DNA of 15,278 nt from Anaerolineales bacterium UBA5195 (GTDB lineage: Bacteria; Chloroflexota; Anaerolineae; Anaerolineales; Villigracilaceae): positions 1 through 15,278 of the forward strand of contig DHVZ01000018.1 of NCBI GenBank assembly GCA_002412925.1, given 5' to 3'. Positions 14,434-15,278 of the stretch are shown here, one piece after another; positions within the stretch are counted from its first letter, which is position 1; every line of letters starts with the position of its first letter. The notes below the pieces were generated by a model. It did no database searches, had not been told where the DNA came from, and saw nothing but the letters and a program-made list of their open reading frames with translations. The position numbers and the translations under genes are program-made.

Positions 14434-14783
14434 TCACCAGGCCCCCGCCAAATGGACATACCAGCATGAACAGGACACCGACCGGACCGAGCAAGACATA
14501 TAAACCTTGCTTCACGCCAGCCAAGCCAGCCTGAAGCAAGTGCGGTAAGAAATTCAGCCAGAAGAAAGCCGGTGTCCAGAATTAAGCCCTGGTCTGTATC
14601 GGTTTCCCAAATGATACCTCCTGCCTGCCCAACGAACGGCAGGCGATTAAAGATGAAAAAATATCCCAGGCGAACAATCGTTCCCAGTATCAGGGAAATG
14701 ATCATCAATCGGGCCGGGAAGTAGAGTCTGGCGGTGTTGAATCCGATCAGGCGAATAAAAACTGTCAGGATAAACCCCGCTAA
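14414..14783 (-). pseudogene. Remnant of a small membrane protein, split over two frames
   Basis: In one frame, 14783 to about 14590, the sequence reads hydrophobic stretches such as FILTVFIRLIGF and MIISLILGTIVRLGYFFIF. In a second frame, 14581 to the TGA at 14416-14414, it reads WTPAFFWLNFLPHLL and then GLYVLLGPVGVLFMLV and GGGLVISLLLG. Each piece looks like transmembrane protein, and together they would give three or four helices. The first frame has no ATG near its beginning, only a TTG-ATG pair at 14708-14703, and no ribosome-binding site. The first frame stays open into the hydrolase remnant, giving a chimeric 303-codon open frame (14708-13797) that I do not believe is a real protein. 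I do not recognise the family. Confidence 0.4.
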
Positions 14784-14794
14784 TTATTTTAGGG

Positions 14795-14800
14795 TACAAT
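14795..14800 (+). promoter_or_regulatory. -10 box TACAAT of the ATPase operon (leaderless)
   Basis: TACAAT differs from the consensus TATAAT by one base and ends 6 nt before the ATG of atpD. Transcription normally begins about 6-8 nt after the -10 box, so the predicted start is at or next to the ATG. No ribosome-binding site lies at usable distance (AGGG at 14791-14794 is 12 nt away). No good -35 box is seen at 16-18 nt spacing. Confidence 0.55.
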
Positions 14801-14806
14801 ATTTTT

Positions 14807-15278
14807 ATGACTATTGAGAACATTGGCTTGATTCGCGCTGTGCGCGGCAGTGTAGTGGATGTGCATTTTGCAAAACGCATCCCTGATATTTACACCCGCC
14901 TGGTGACCAAGAGCGACCCGGCGGCGGAAATCGAGGTCATCAGCCATCTTGGTCCCAACCTGGTGCGCGGTGTAGCCCTGACCCGCACCAGCGGACTGGT
15001 GCGTGGCATGGATGTACTAGATACACGTGGGCCATTCCGCGTGCCGGTTGGCGAGCATTTGCTGGGGCGCATGTTGAACGTCTTTGGGCAGACGATTGAT
15101 AACGGCCCGGTTCTTGAGTCCAGCATTTGGCGCTCCATCCACCAACCGCCGGTGGCGATGACCCAACAGGCATCCCAGACTGAAATTTTCGAAACCGGCA
15201 TCAAGGCCATTGACGTGCTGGCCCCGCTCGAACGCGGCGGGCGGGCTGGCCTGTTCGGCGGCGCAGGCGTCGGCAAGA
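14807..15278 (+). CDS. atpD: F1-type ATPase subunit beta, alternate (N-ATPase) type, N-terminal part
   Basis: 157 codons are visible before the window ends. The beta-barrel domain begins at about residue 5 (GLIRAVRGSVVDVHF). LVRGVALTRTSGLVRGM, PVGEHLLGRMLNVFG, TEIFETGIKAIDVLAP and the Walker A motif GGAGVGK (151-157) follow, and the next residues lie outside. In the full enzyme beta binds ATP in the F1 head on the cytoplasmic side. Several details fit the alternate F1Fo ATPase (N-ATPase) better than the housekeeping one: RGSVVDV near the start, SSIWRSIHQPP before the P-loop domain, IFETGIKAIDVL, and PLERGG where classic beta has a PYAKGG-like sequence. N-ATPase operons begin with atpD, while in standard operons atpD follows atpG; here atpD is first after a divergent - strand block. 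The subtype is my reading of motifs and gene position. Confidence 0.92.
   Translation, partial: MTIENIGLIRAVRGSVVDVHFAKRIPDIYTRLVTKSDPAAEIEVISHLGPNLVRGVALTRTSGLVRGMDVLDTRGPFRVPVGEHLLGRMLNVFGQTIDNGPVLESSIWRSIHQPPVAMTQQASQTEIFETGIKAIDVLAPLERGGRAGLFGGAGVGK

Noticed and set aside
13797..14708. A single intact 303-residue membrane-anchored esterase on the - strand
   Set aside because: The first 114 residues do not resemble the esterase N-terminus, and the true upstream esterase motif (IDDV, SCWAEG) is in another frame. The N-terminal hydrophobic part also continues better in a third frame, so the single frame is a chance fusion.

Overview
The window is dominated by one long co-directional signalling operon on the + strand (1 to 12276, open at the left edge). 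A short convergent block on the - strand follows (12503 to about 14783), and then the start of a divergent + strand F-type ATPase operon (14807 to the right edge). The style of the proteins (soluble multi-PAS/GAF hybrid kinases in tandem, moderate GC, an alternate 'N-type' ATPase beta subunit) suggests an environmental bacterium, perhaps Chloroflexota/Anaerolineae. That placement is inference from gene style and is not proven by any marker gene here.

Region 1 (1-12276): seven genes with junctions from an 11-bp overlap to an 18-bp gap. In order they are the C-terminal part of a PAS-linked histidine kinase; a stand-alone tandem REC-REC protein; a small FHA-domain protein; a REC-HisKA-HATPase protein; a PAS-GAF-like-PAS histidine kinase; a 2026-residue hybrid kinase (REC-PAS-GAF-PAS5-GAF-HisKA-HATPase-REC-REC-HPt-tail); and a REC-HD-GYP protein, a predicted cyclic-di-GMP phosphodiesterase. 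Together they carry four kinase cores, seven REC domains and one HPt. No transmembrane segment or DNA-binding domain is visible in the parts inside the window. I infer a cytoplasmic multi-step phosphorelay whose only recognisable enzymatic output is c-di-GMP breakdown, with the FHA protein as a possible link to Ser/Thr phosphorylation.

Region 2 (12277-12502): a 226-bp convergent intergenic stretch. It has a perfect 9-bp inverted repeat, a short CGCCAAG/CGCAAAG-type repeat, and a striking T10-G8-A5 homopolymer block.

Region 3 (- strand): a DUF6958-like small protein with its own TATAAT box and a strong ribosome-binding site; an AraC-family regulator; the catalytic C-terminal part of a PHB-depolymerase/feruloyl-esterase-like hydrolase that is frameshifted and lacks its N-terminus; and a two-frame remnant of a small membrane protein. 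The hydrolase and membrane remnants are fused in one long open frame that would mislead automatic annotation.

Region 4 (14807-end, +): the N-terminal 157 codons of an F1-ATPase beta subunit. It reads like the alternate (N-ATPase) type and is preceded by a -10 box only 6 nt before the ATG, which predicts a leaderless transcript.
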